64,000 nt of DNA from Spisula solida (GCA_947247005.1 OX365950.1:8940720-9004719), one strand, 5' to 3'. Counted from the first letter of the stretch, positions 1 to 11,049 are shown. A program made the numbers and translations. Notes: generated from the letters alone by a model not told the origin.

Positions 1-1013
1 GCATTATTTCATAGACATAACTCTAATCTATATGTCAAACACAGAATTATTAAGTTAAGGATAAAGTACTTCAGTGTGAGATGTAATGAGGTTTCCTTAT
101 TGGAGCTTCCAAAAATGCCCAAAATACAAAAAGGGGGAAGGGTTGAAAATATCAATTTTGTGTCAAAATATAGACATTATGCCACTCTAGGGGCAAAGTA
201 TGATGTTTTTTACATGTACATTTAACCATGTAATTAATTTAACTTATCTATATAGAATAAAGTCAACTACATGGTTATTGCAAAGCACAAAAATGATATT
301 TACATAGTTAAGAACAGATCCATTCTGGTTGAATTTACATTTTGTCCAGAAATTGGTTTTAATGTAAGTCACAAACTATTTGTAACTATTTTAAAGCTAC
401 ACAAAGGACCTATTGAAAGCTTTTATGCATAATTAGCAAAGGTTTAAACCTGTTTATCAAAACTGTTGTTGTCAAGGCAACCATTATACCATTCTTAGTA
501 CATTTTGTACAAATATTCACATATCACAACATCTTCATTGTTTATCTAATTTATGCAAAGGGATATGCGTTTTGTTTCAAATAAGTTAGTTACAGGTTGT
601 TGACTTATCAATAATTTCTAGGAATACTATATCATATCGTATGTCTCTAACTTGTTTTGTTAAATCACCTGTCACCACGAATCGATGTGAGATTTTCCTG
701 TATAGCTCTACGTCTGTCGTCGGTTCACAACAGGTTGTAAACACTCTAAAGGTCACAAACTATTATACTTCTATTTCGGCCTTTGTCATGATATTTTAAT
801 ATGTTATGTATACATTGTTCATGCATTGTGTTGCTTGACCGGTGACAATAATACGAAGCTGTAATATCAATCATAGAATCAGAAAATTGGTGTTGATATT
901 AAGCATTTGGTTAAATCATCGATGATACTGTACTCTTCTTTATTCAAATAGAATTCTAAATACATGCATGTGTTTTTGAATACTTATATCAGGAAAGTTT
1001 AAGTCACGTTTAC

Positions 1014-1184
1014 TAGGACAATCTATCTTCGTACACTGTTTCGAATCCACACTAGAACCTGCACAGTGTAATCCTCCATTCTGTGGCTCGGGATTCGAAC
1101 AAAATCGAAGTCGTGTACTGGTACCCTGTCCACGCGAAGCACTGCAGGACAACCAGGATGACCAAATAGACCAACCACCATATA
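1014..1184 (-). CDS. thrombospondin type-1 repeat exon (internal exon, partial gene)
   Basis: One internal exon encoding a complete TSP1 repeat, an extracellular adhesion/matrix module. The minus strand reads a pyrimidine-rich acceptor ending CTTTAG, then 171 bp, then a donor GTAAAC. Both junctions are phase 1, the usual pattern for shuffled TSP1 exons. The translation carries the WSIWSSW tryptophan ladder, GGLHCAGSS and KQCTKIDCP, all typical of the family. One oddity: where the family has T-C-G there is S-R-G. The codon is CGT, one step from TGT, so the domain has five cysteines instead of six and one disulphide cannot form. It belongs to the same minus-strand gene as the exon at 1796-1966. 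The rest of the gene is outside the window or unrecognised. The domain call is secure; whether the gene is active is not. Confidence 0.8.
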
Positions 1185-1494
1185 CTAAAGAGTACAAAAA
1201 TTACTAGTATATATTTTGATGATACCAACGTAGTGGAAATATATTGAAACAGATAATATTGTATTATATATATATTAAGGACTTGATCATACTATTCAAA
1301 TGTGTAAATACGTTTGGAATATTCGGACGATGTTGATCCTAAGCAGACGGATGATGTTGACCCAAAGCACGTGTGTGTGTTCTACTCATGCGTGTACTTT
1401 TCAAAATCACACCTGGTTTTGTCTTAGGTAAGCTGTTAATGTTATATATGTTATCACAATCATCATAAATGTATTAGACACTGGTAAATATAGT

Positions 1495-1745
1495 ACAGGG
1501 TATAAAATACAGAGGACAACATTTTAATGTTGCAGATTAACAGAATCAAAAGTTTCTCGAATGTTGTTGCTCTAGAATGTTGAACAGGTCGTTCTGTACA
1601 CACTGAGTCTCCGACTTTACTTTATTATCGACTGCTAAGTTATCACACACATATGTTGCGCCGGAGAGGGTAAATGTGATACTAGTAGTAGATGGTAATT
1701 CTGCTTAAAATAGGGTTTTGCTCAAAGAAGGACCGCCCTGTAGGC
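1495..1745 (+). repeat. short interspersed DNA element, copy 1 (ACAGGGTRTAAAATRC family)
   Basis: About 250 bp that is clearly the same sequence as 18048-18305, in the same orientation. Shared blocks include GCAGATTAACAG, TTGCTCTAGAAT, CGACTTTACTTTAT and AATTCTGCTT. Both copies begin TACAGGGT and end with a CCTGTA-type reversal, suggesting a small non-autonomous terminal-inverted-repeat element. No open frame. Confidence 0.6.
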
Positions 1746-1795
1746 TACGTACGGTATGTTTAAATTACGATATGAATAGTATAATGTATACATAC

Positions 1796-1966
1796 TTGGA
1801 CATTTTCTTGCAGCTGCTGGGGCACACTGTTGGACAGCCGTAGCATCACCAGCACACAATGTTTTAACTCCAACATTTAACCTTCCACTGCATTGTCTGC
1901 TCCTTGTGTGATTTCTTTCACAACCACACTGTGACCACGCCGACTATGTGGTCCAATGACCTATTT
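1796..1966 (-). pseudogene. TSP1 repeat exon with in-frame stop
   Basis: A second TSP1 exon, 830 bp upstream (on the minus strand) of the one at 1014-1184. It has exactly the same length (171 bp) and the same 1-1 phases. The acceptor follows TTTATCAG and the donor is GTATGT. The translation runs GHWTT-stop-SAWSQCG, then a cysteine-rich body ending QQCAP...KCP, so six cysteines survive. The stop (TAG at 1944-1946) replaces the second tryptophan of the W ladder and is one transition from TGG. Splice sites, phase and cysteines are preserved, so the lesion looks recent, or the exon is skipped. A sequencing error or polymorphism is also possible. Confidence 0.72.
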
Positions 1967-2337
1967 CTGATAAATACATTGTTTAACATTAAAGAAGCAC
2001 AGGCTTCTCTAATACATAAATGACTGTATATACTGAGTAAATGGGCTTGCATTCAGCATCACTATTATGCGATATAAATAAGTACGTGTATTTTATATCA
2101 CCAGGCGAAAATTACTACGCCCCTTGGCAATCGTTTAAGGCATTCTCAAAAGTCAAACTCCTGACAATGTATCCAGATAGGTGGACACAAATGCTGCGTA
2201 CTCTTTTTTATTATGATACATTTTTGTAACATGACAAAGTACACGGCATGGTAAACCAATAACTGGATACGAAATTATGTCATGTGCAATGAAAGTAAGT
2301 AAAAAGCCTGAATATATTATTCCTTCAATTGTATGTA

Positions 2338-2620
2338 TAATAGAAATAAACGTATAGTATTGAACATAAATTTCACAGATTATACATTTAACAATGTTTT
2401 TAAATTAAGTTCATTTGGATGAAGTGTTCGTAACTTGTGAATCCAGAACGTTTCTTTGCATAAACGATCAATTTGATTATTAACTACATCAATAGGCATG
2501 AATGTCAAATCATGAATACTATGATTTTCGACATTAATGTGACTGGCAATTAAAGTGGAAAGTGCAGGGTCTGAAAAGTTTGATATATTTTATGTTCAAT
2601 ACTATACGTTATTTCTATTA
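2338..2620. repeat. inverted repeat bracketing the Penelope-like fragment
   Basis: The left arm starting at 2338 (taatagaaataaacgtatag...) and the right arm 2586-2620 are reverse complements except for one A, over about 34 bases. The PLE coding remnant fills the space between them, so the arms probably belong to the same inserted unit. Confidence 0.7.
2380..2589 (-). mobile_element. Penelope-like element: GIY-YIG endonuclease tail remnant
   Basis: About 69 codons open on the minus strand, ending in a TAA at 2380-2382. The end reads RLCKETFWIHKLRTLHPNEL. Penelope-like retroelements end their C-terminal GIY-YIG nuclease with a very similar E-x-x-W-I-x-x-L-x-T-x-x-P-x-G-L-N segment, preceded by an H-x-x-D region as here (IHDL). 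The reverse transcriptase and the catalytic GIY/YIG strands are absent, so this is a dead fragment. It is bracketed by an inverted repeat of about 34 bp (2338-2371 and 2586-2620). The family assignment rests on motif recognition only. Confidence 0.55.
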
Positions 2621-2863
2621 ATTGTTTTCATACAAAGTCATACACTTCTATAGGAATTCAAGTATTTTAATCCGTATAGTACTGAACTGTAAATTTATTG
2701 ATATATTACATTTTTGTTGTATACTATGACATATATTTATTTACCAAAGTATATATTTACATGGTATTGTATTGTACGTTTTGTTCGCAAGTGTACGATA
2801 TTATGTTACGTTAATGTCATGACGCCACATCGGTTGTTTTGTTGATTACATGCATATTATAAT

Positions 2864-2919
2864 CTGATCACCAGAAAATGTGCATGAACTCCATTGTTCC
2901 CCGTCTGACCACTGCGAGC
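2864..2919 (-). pseudogene. truncated TSP1 repeat fragment
   Basis: After an acceptor-like ACAAG, the minus strand reads in phase 1 S-Q-W-S-D-G-E-Q-W-S-S-C-T-F-S. This is the N-terminal W ladder and first cysteine of a TSP1 repeat. The rest of the module is missing and the frame stops about 25 bases later. A GT is present after TTTCTG, but an exon this short would encode only a quarter of the domain. It is probably the remains of a third TSP1 exon of the same minus-strand gene, though chance resemblance is not excluded over so short a stretch. Confidence 0.35.
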
Positions 2920-2996
2920 CTTGTACATGACCTTTAAAGTAATATTATGACGTATACCAGCTACACTGTTTGCAAAGAATGCAGAACATCCACAGA

Positions 2997-3093
2997 ATGA
3001 GTTCAAGTTATGTTGAGAGTTCTGTGAATTGCTTTGGAGTCATTGTTTGTAAACACCATCCAGCTTGCAGTAACCAGAGATACCACCTGCCAG
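2997..3093 (+). CDS. possible coding exon, unrecognised
   Basis: An open plus-strand frame (start MSSSYVESSVNC) ends at an excellent donor, CTGCCAG|GTATGA. The frame stays open upstream of the ATG, back through CTACACTGTTTGC. It contains several cysteines and histidines (VCKHHPACSNQRYH). It ends in phase 1, whereas the exon at 3817 is open only in phase 0, so the two cannot be joined directly unless an exon lies between. No family recognised; it could be a chance frame next to a chance donor. Confidence 0.3.
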
Positions 3094-3816
3094 GTATGAA
3101 TATGTTTTAAAACCATGTTTAATTATAAATGTTCATATACTTTCATTGTGGTATTAGTAGATAATTCATTTTAAGACATTATTTTTATGGTGTTTCTTTT
3201 GTTTGGAATGACAGCTTTTCGAGTATTTATTTTTAATATACTGCTGAAAAAAGGTTCCAGTTATGTTTTGATCAGGGATGTTGTGAACATGCTTTATTTG
3301 TAATAGTACATAAAAGAACATGAACAAGTTTTTTTTCTTTCTGCAAAACAGTTTTTAAAAACATGCTTCAATATGAATATGATGCTCAAGTTGTCATAAC
3401 AATAACTCCTATTTGATAATATTATTTAATTTCTTGATAAGTATATCCTCCTCATATAGTGGGGGATATGTTTTTGTGCTGTATGTCTGTCAGAAAGTTT
3501 GTCCGCTTATTGTTTACCACTGATTTGATTTCAATGAAACTGCACATGAATAGTTGGTAACAAGCCTAGATGTGTATATTATCATAAATTTGATTATTTT
3601 GTCTGACTTATGGCCGTTTGATGGTCAAAATTGAGTTGATGGTAGACTACATTTTTGTCAAAAACCCATTCTAGGTGTGGTTTCATTTTATACCAACAAC
3701 TGTGACCTTTTAAAGATGCACATTGTTGTCAACCAAATCATTGTCAAATCATCTTGTAAAACTTTTTTAAAAGTGTTAGTAAAATCAGTTAGTAAAATAA
3801 TTTTTTATTTCTATAG

Positions 3817-3973
3817 TTCCTATCTGAAGACACTGATGTTACAGTAGACGAGGCTGACATTAGTCATTTCATTGATGACTCTGATTTTCAATTTAGAGAT
3901 GCCGACACCATGTCTACGTTTGAAGTAGAGTCGATAAATGATGTTATGGTATATTCAGCATGCACCACGCTAG
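3817..3973 (+). CDS. acidic exon upstream of RPA1-like C-terminal domain
   Basis: A polypyrimidine tract ending TTTCTATAG is followed by 157 bp open in phase 0 and a consensus donor (CTAG|GTATGT) in phase 1. The first two thirds are strongly acidic (SEDTDVTVDEAD). The last residues are MVYSACTTL. They run into the next exon, so that Y-x-A-C-x(3)-A-C-R-L-K-K is formed across the junction. That is the entry to the zinc ribbon of the RPA1 C-terminal OB fold. The join to 4575 is exact in phase. Confidence 0.62.
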
Positions 3974-4002
3974 GTATGTTTGTTGTTTGAAAAGTACTTC
4001 AA

Positions 4003-4110
4003 TTTGGGTTTTAATAATTGAAAAAAGTACTTCAATTTGGGTTATAAGCGTTGAAAAAAGCACTTCAATTTGGGTTATAATCATTGAAAAAAAGTACTTC
4101 AATTTGATTA
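4003..4110 (+). repeat. short tandem repeat, about 32-bp unit, four copies
   Basis: Four successive copies of a unit with core GTACTTCAATTTGGGTTATAA, followed by a ...TTGAAAAA spacer, lie inside the intron between the two RPA-like exons, immediately after the donor. The last copy diverges. Confidence 0.75.
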
Positions 4111-4574
4111 AAAAATGGTTGAAAATGTCAAAATGTACTATGTAAAAGATCAAAACAATATAGCACTGTCATCCAATGATATTGTCTTTAATATTATTTT
4201 AGTAGAAGCCTGAAAACGTGAAATCTAATATGTTGATAATAAAAAATCAACTTTAAATCAATTATAATTTTAAGTAAATTATAAGCACGTGGTCAGAATA
4301 ATTTACTTGATTTCATTTGCAAAGCATACAACTTGTCATAGTAACGGGGAGCATTTTTTCCTATGCTGAATACCATGCTAGCTCCAATTATTAAAACTAG
4401 TTTTAGCATTCTTTGTATACTCATACTGAGTCCACTTGTTTGTTTATACAATGATATGTAACAGATAATACTAAGTCAGTATAAGCTACTTATCAAATGT
4501 AATTTACAGGAGTGAGATGACAATGATGTATTATATTTACAATTTTAGTATCTGTTGATTGCATTTCATTTCAG

Positions 4575-4849
4575 CTTGCCGCTTGAAGAAATTGAAAGAT
4601 GGACGCTGCCCTAACTGTGAGGGTTTAGATAGTCGCATAACCTACATGGCAAAGCTGAGTTTTGTCGGTAAAGATGATTTCTCTAAGGAATTGGCCGTGT
4701 TTGAACAGAATTTAGAAAGACTTTTTGGAAAATTTTCCATCAATGCCAATGAAGAAGAGGCCATTAGTTACATGATCAGCAAATTACCAGTGAAGTTTAC
4801 AGCCAAATTTTCTGGTACAAATATGTACAACATTAGTACCCTCAGCTAA
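4575..4849 (+). CDS. RPA1 C-terminal OB-fold-like (Rep_fac-A_C type) terminal exon
   Basis: The acceptor TTTCATTTCAG opens in phase 1 and matches the preceding exon. The peptide has a zinc-ribbon half (CRLKKLKDGRCPNCEG) followed by YMAKLSFVGKDDF, then an ELAVFEQNLERLFGKF segment, and stops at TAA. In RPA1 and related single-stranded-DNA-binding OB folds, the zinc ribbon is followed by the same pattern (strand, then a V/A-F-x-x-x-A/L-E-x-L/I helix). The role inferred from the family is ssDNA binding. Molluscan genomes carry many such copies, some inside Helitron-like transposons, so this may be part of a mobile element rather than the housekeeping RPA1 gene. The terminal segment is short compared with RPA1. 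Confidence 0.6.
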
Positions 4850-4974
4850 AAAGAACATTACATTCATCAGCTTACATGAAGACGGTTATCTATATCATGA
4901 ATTTCATTCTGGTATGTGCTATACTGTGCTTAGAATATTTATGTACACTGGAATGCAACATTCATACTAACGTC

Positions 4975-5475
4975 TGACAACATTTCATATGCATACTTAT
5001 TGTCTGAGTTTATTTTCCATGCATACTTAGTGCTTGACTACATTTTCCATGCATACTTAATGCCCGAGTACATTTACTTTGCATACTTAGTGCCCGAGTA
5101 CATTTACTATGCATACTTAGTTCATGAGTACATTTACTATGCATACTTAGTTCATGAGTACATTTACTATGCATACTTAGTTCATGAGTACATTTACTAT
5201 GCATACTTAGTGCCAGAGTACATTTACTATGCATACTTAGTTCATGAGTACATTTACTATGCATACTTAGTTCATGAGTACATTTACTTTGCATACTTAG
5301 TGCCCGAGTACATTTACTATGCATACTTAGTTCCTGAGTACATTTACTATGCATACTTAGTGCCTGAGTAAATATTATAGGCATACTTAGTGTCTGAATT
5401 TATTTTCCATGCATACTTAGTGCTTGACTACATATTCCATGCATACTTAGTGACTGACACGATTTCTTATGCATA
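4975..5475 (+). repeat. 30-bp minisatellite, about 16 copies
   Basis: A perfectly phased 30-bp unit (CATTTACTAT GCATACTTAG TTCATGAGTA in the core), with variants at the edges. The central copies are nearly identical and the outer copies diverge, as expected for unequal exchange. Because 30 is divisible by 3, long repetitive open frames of period 10 residues appear on both strands. They have no other coding support. Confidence 0.9.
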
Positions 5476-5479
5476 CTTC

Positions 5480-7260
5480 TGTAATCATCATATTTTATCT
5501 TCATGATCTTAAAGCATAATATCTTTTTTTCTGTTTGCGTATAGTATCTTAATAACATGTTTTTTCATCTGGTTGCATATATTAAAAAGGGGCATACTTT
5601 CGAACTGAATTATCTCGAATAGCAATCAAATTGGTATCATTTTAATACTTAAGTCAAATAATGAAAACCCTGTAAAAAAATCCCACTAGTTTTTTTAAAT
5701 CTTTTTTTTCAAGAATAACCAAAGATCGTTATCATATTATAATATTTTATTATGGTTTGCATATATTGAAGCATCATAGAATTATGTTTTTATCTCTGTT
5801 TGCATAATTACATTGTAAAATAATACCATATGATTTTACTCTCATAATATTATATGATTTTATTTTTGTTTGCATATTTTGAAGCATAATTACATGTTTT
5901 TATTACTGTTTACATATATTGAAACATGATAACATATGTTTTATCTCTGTTTGTATATATTGTACATATCTAACAAACCGGTGCTCAATAATTATCTAGT
6001 CCATATCATGTGTTCCCAAAAGAAATGCATACTGTTGCTAACATATTTTTATATACATGCATTTTTCTACACATTCAATAACTGTTTAAGCATCATATGA
6101 ATATTATTTACAAATATCATATCAGTATTACATACAGTCATCCTTTCAAATTCAGTAATAAAACTGCATACATCATTTAAACAGCTGTTTATACATTAAC
6201 TAACCTTTGTTGTATTATTTAGCAGCTTATTTGGAATACATAAGTGCCACATATCACATAATTACATAGTTACATTTTTTTCAACTTTGAATTTTCAATA
6301 TAACTTATTTTTTTTATTTTACATGTACATGTGCCATAATGTATTTATGCTTGAGACACAATTATCTTATAATATGATGCAAGTCTATAAACAGCAAAGT
6401 AATATTGACAGTCATCAATTTATTTTAAATGAAGTTTGCTGCAAATGTTCCATGTCAAAGATTGAAACTAGGACATTAAGACAAATTTGAAAAACACACT
6501 GTATATGATATCTGTCACAATTTAAGACTAATTTTAACAAAACTTGGTCACAATGACTATCTCTTATATAGGTCAATATTGATATTAGATTATATAATGT
6601 CAAAAACGAGGTCACTAGATCAACTGTTGGAAAAACTTAATGTATGTTATATAGGGTGCATATTTCACTGGATCTTCATGAAAGTTGGTCACAATGTTTG
6701 AATACATAAAATGTAATATTGGTAATCTTAAATCAATAAATAAGTCACTATGTCAACTAATACAAATGATTTTGTATGGAATAAGGCTGGACCTCTGTGA
6801 AAGTGGCTCTTTTCAGCTACAACAGGTGAGCGACCTAAAGCCATTTTAGTCCCATTGTTTACTAGTCAAATTTTTTATGCTTATTTGGTGTTTGTTGTTC
6901 TTTTGTACTCAACATGTTCAACATAATGTTATATGTCTAAACTTTCTTTTGTATATATTGTACATATGTTTCAATTGCTTTGCTCAATAATGATCTCATC
7001 CATTTTATACATGCATACTGTTGGTACTTGTTTTATACATACATTTTAACTATATATCACTTATACTTTATCTTGCATATATATTTTCGACTAATTTATC
7101 AAAAGCTTTAAACAATTTTACAGTTACATTATGTTAATGTAACATTTTTCATACTGTTATCGTCATTTCTAAGTGGATTTACATTTAAATGTTGAAGAAT
7201 ACATTTATCTCATTAATCATACATGAAGTTATGTATTTTTTAACACATCAAAGAACTGGT
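5480..7260. other. AT-rich non-coding stretch with repeat fragments
   Basis: No exon with credible splice sites was seen. A loose periodic text (TTTTATCTCTGTTTGCATATATTGAAGCATAAT and variants) recurs between 5510 and 5960 and again near 6940. Fragments of the GGTCA-type bivalve repeat appear at 6520-6860 (tttggtcacaatg, ggtgagcgacctaaagcc). Confidence 0.5.
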
Positions 7261-7640
7261 ATATCTTTTTTTAAACTCACCTGAGCAATGCTCAAATGTC
7301 CATGAAGAGCTCAATGCCAGCTATTGTGTTTGTCGTCAATCGACAAAATTTTCACTTGTAAGCACTATATAAAGGTCACAGTTTTCACTTAATCTTTAAT
7401 AAAGTTAGACACTATGTTTGTCTCTATAAAATCTAGGTCAAATTTACAACTGTGTCATATGGGGTCAAAAAACTAAATCACCAGGTCATATATTAGAAGA
7501 GTCTTATTAACACTGTAGATGTCACATTATTTTGGGGTCAAAAATGAGGTGATAACATTAATATTTATTGTTGTGTCTAAACTGCATATCCTCAGATGAG
7601 CACTTTAGGGCTAATAGCCATTTTGTTTTATTAATTATTT
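7260..7640 (+). repeat. GGTCA-type interspersed repeat, single copy
   Basis: Starts at CTCACCTGAGC and ends in a GATGAGCACTTTAGGGC-type tail. The body has 'tctaggtcaaattt', 'ggtcatatggggtcaaaaa' and 'ttaacactgtagatgtcac'. These are the same phrases as the long array at 24.4-26.5 kb, and the terminal CACCTGAG/TGAGC phrases match that array's boundaries. Confidence 0.65.
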
Positions 7641-7899
7641 ATGTTGTTTATACTGTATATATGTTTTAGTTGAAATGTGAAATAATACTTATTATGTGCA
7701 AAAAGAAAAATATGCTGTTAAAATTTAAATTTCATTACCTTTCATCTGATTATAAATTACTCAAATATTTCCATTTCAAAATGTCTTTGAATCATAAAAC
7801 AACAAATAAGTACCTCAGTCATTTTGCATTATTTCATGTTTAACATGTTTTATTTTGTTACTAGTTTCATGTTTGATATTAAAACGTTTAATCAGTATC

Positions 7900-8260
7900 T
7901 TTATTATGTTGTCATTTTACCTTATTGTTACCTGCAAACCGATTTCTAAAGAACGGTTGGACCTAGGATTCTCAAAGTTTACATGGATGTTGATCGTCAT
8001 TAGAAAATCACCCCTATTGATTTTGAGGTCACCAGATCAAAAGTTAAGATTACTGTGACCTTTGACTGGAAACATTTTTCATTAGATTATTTGGCTGACA
8101 TGGGAGCATACATGTTTTTACAAAGGTCTGTTGGTCATCAGCAGTATATGACATAATTTAATTTTGAGTCCACTAACAGAAGTTCACTGTGACTGTTGCC
8201 TGCAAAACAGTTATAATACTCCAATATTATGTCAAGATCCCTGTGGCAGTATCCATGTGT
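7900..8260 (-). repeat. interspersed 'CCCCTTATTGATTTTGAGGTCA' repeat
   Basis: Shares CCCCTATTGATTTTGAGGTC and the TGTGACCTTTGAC phrase with the reverse complement of 31610-31760. It is a second, oppositely oriented copy of that dispersed family. No coding potential. Confidence 0.55.
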
Positions 8261-8739
8261 ATTAGTACATAGTACATATCATATAAATCCCAAACAATAT
8301 ATATTGATTACTGTATTAGAGATTTCAGTTGATAGAATAATTTATAACAGCGTTATTGTTGATGCTTTATATAACGGTATTCATGTCATGTAAACCACAC
8401 AATTGCGGCTATTTTGATGCATTGCATCAACATTTGTCTTGTATTCCATTAGTATACACCTGTAACATTCTATCACGTAGAGCTACAGTTAGGTGCAGAA
8501 AAGTGTTTTGGTGTATAGTGCGGCCGAACAATAACGTTACACAAATTTATAAAATCCTTATTTTTTCAGAATTGTTGTTTTAAGTGAATAGGTAACGTAT
8601 CTATCAAATATTGATTGATTACTTATTCATGATGTCTACCAAAATGTCTAACAGTGTCAACAGCAGTTTTAACCTGGTCTGGAGCTGGTTCTCGTGGAGT
8701 TACTGGTCCTGTCTGAGAGTTGATACGCATGGATGAACT

Positions 8740-8885
8740 GGACTTGGGTGGTCGAAAATGGTACCAGTGCATTGGTGGCGTGTCTCTAGACGAGACATTT
8801 TTGGTGCATGACAATTTAACCGACATGCAAACTCCCGTTGGACACCCCTGCCACAAGCATCCAAATGTCCTGAATTTGCTTATAT
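8740..8885 (-). CDS. TSP1-like CGxGxQ fragment (alternative open frame overlaps)
   Basis: On the minus strand an acceptor-like AAATTCAG is followed, in phase 1, by G-H-L-D-A-C-G-R-G-V-Q-R-E-F-A-C, then cysteines in HQCTG and a VHPC ending. The C-G-x-G-x-Q-x-R-x(3)-C core is that of ADAMTS-type TSP1 repeats. The phase also matches the TSP1 exons at 1-2 kb. The N-terminal W ladder is missing and no good phase-1 donor is seen (GTATCA follows CATGC in phase 0). A second minus frame over the same bases (8623-8856 and beyond) stays open for about 90 codons to a TAA and could instead be a terminal exon of unknown function. Both readings cannot be right. Confidence 0.35.
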
Positions 8886-9259
8886 TCGGAAAACCATGGC
8901 ATTTTTATTCCGAAACTTATGAACTTTATTGTCTGATTTTCTTTTTATTAGCGATTTTTACAATAAGTTCGATGCAAATTTACCAAAATTTATCATGCGT
9001 TACAGGTGCACGTGGAAATCTTGCTTTTGTGAGTCTAACGATGCACGGGGTTTACGTAACTCGATCGATAAAATTTGGATGATGGCCAAGTTTCTACAAG
9101 ATCATACAACACTACTACACAACATTCAAATACACATGCACAATGCAAGTAAGAAAAATACGGGGATAAAAACGTTGCGTTTCTAGATGTACTAAGTATA
9201 TCTTCATATTCTTTATAATTATGATAGTGTTTGAGTGAAAATGCGCAGAATAGTCTCAA

Positions 9260-10950
9260 CGCGTATTTTCAGAGACGTATACACCATACCGTACTGAGCA
9301 CCTAACGTCAATGAAGTACATGTACTACATTCAGGCATGATATGCGTCTATGTTCACATATATGTTTTATTCATTGCAAAAGCTCAGTTGTTTTGAAAAG
9401 CATCAATAGCAATTGTATGATTTAGACACAGGTGGATGGGTTGGAACAGATTGATCAAGGTTCATACAGTCCAACTTTGGCTCTAATGGATTTCGCCGTC
9501 TGTTCCCGTACGAAGGGAGAAACATGTGGCTAACGATATGGAGATTTATATAACATTTGGATAGAGGTACGCAATATTTAGAACAGACATACCACTACAT
9601 AGAGTGATACAGTAGCACTAAGTTTTATGATCGTTGGATTGAGCGACATCGTACATACGTAGCATTTGGTAGATAGTAAGACGCTAATGTGAAGTCATCA
9701 TTAATTCGCGATGATTTTATTTGACGTGCTATGTTATGTACTAATTAAAAGTAATGTATAATTATTTTCTGTTTATATTGTTGCACAACATTTCGTTTGT
9801 ACACCAAGAATTGATATGAGGCTCGGGAAAAATTGTGTTTGTAATTCTGCTTTAACGGATATTTTCAAAATAATATTTGTACATGAACTTTACCGATAAC
9901 CCTCGTATGAAGAAATAAATATAAATTTCATGACTTCAATTTAAATGATTTGTAAAGAAGGTGAAAACAAAGCACATCCTACCTGTACCTTGTTGATTCA
10001 CAAGAAAACGTTTGACTTTCTCACTCTTTGTTAAGCCGTTGGTATAGTTGGATGTCACTGTAACTAAAATAACTGAGATTAAACTGAGATTTGATATATG
10101 TTATTAAAAATCAGAATTTGCATATTAAAATAAACATTGAATTATATAAAGGTACTAATAGTTCATTAGAGTGTTCAATGTACAGATGAGGTATTTATCA
10201 CCAGTGCAATTTGCTTCGTCCATGACCTATAGAACAAACACGTCAACACAAGCAACATGTAATAGATAATTAAATATTGCCTTTCATTAACGATTCAACA
10301 TCGGTGAATCTGCCATTATGTACATTTTGTAAATGTATTTCATGTAGAATAGAATTGAACAGTACGATCCGATCAAAACGACCTGCAAACACATACAAAG
10401 CCATTGTGGTAACAAGCTTTCCGTTTGAACAAATCCATTACATTGTGCATAGTGTTTCCGATGTTTTTAAAAACGCGAATAATTATAACAGAGTAGGTAT
10501 GGTATGTAAGTTATCGTGAAATGACCAATGCCTTAATAACACATCGGCGGGTAAATACTTATTATGCATACATGCATCGCAATCCTCTTGTATGATAAAG
10601 AGACATAATATTAATACAATCACGATTCTATGTTTCATGTTGTTTAAATCCTGTTGGTGAACCTAATTATAATTCCTTATCATTCTAAAGTTTTAAATCC
10701 ATTCAGAGTGAAAATACCGCTGACAATCTAGCTTACTGCAAGTCGTTATCAGTGTCCTACTTGTAGACTTAAACATTCGTCACATGTTCTATCCATTTAT
10801 AACTCCATTTATAACTTCTCGAAACATATCATCGGTAATTCATGTAGAAAAGAAATAAAATGATATTACGAAACAATTTAATTTCTATGAATTCGATTCA
10901 ATTCTCAATTTAAGGTATTCATGGCCTTGTTCTGTATGCGGCCTTATTAT
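9260..10950. other. intergenic/intronic stretch, no feature recognised
   Basis: AT-rich sequence with scattered short open frames, none flanked by paired splice signals in a compatible phase or carrying a recognisable domain. I see no repeat family here that recurs elsewhere in the window. Confidence 0.4.
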
Positions 10951-11049
10951 TATGGCCTTGGCAAACTGACATAACATTTTATCTAAATCTACAGAGCACT
11001 TTCGTTTGCGTTCGACTGAGACAGTCGTAGTGCGTGGCAATTCGTTTTA

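Noticed and set aside
3010..3093. Joining the 2997-3093 frame directly to the RPA-like exon at 3817
   Set aside because: Phases are incompatible: the phase-1 continuation meets TGA after three codons.
5000..5384. 120-codon open frames on both strands
   Set aside because: They are the 30-bp satellite read through; unit length divisible by three explains both. No start context, splice site or domain.
8720..9082. Plus-strand frame of 120 codons
   Set aside because: Begins at a non-ATG codon and is antisense to the better minus-strand TSP1-like reading; the hydrophobic end is AT-rich chance sequence.
10277..10519. 80-codon plus-strand frame
   Set aside because: No splice signals in phase, no recognisable motif, AT-rich composition like random sequence.
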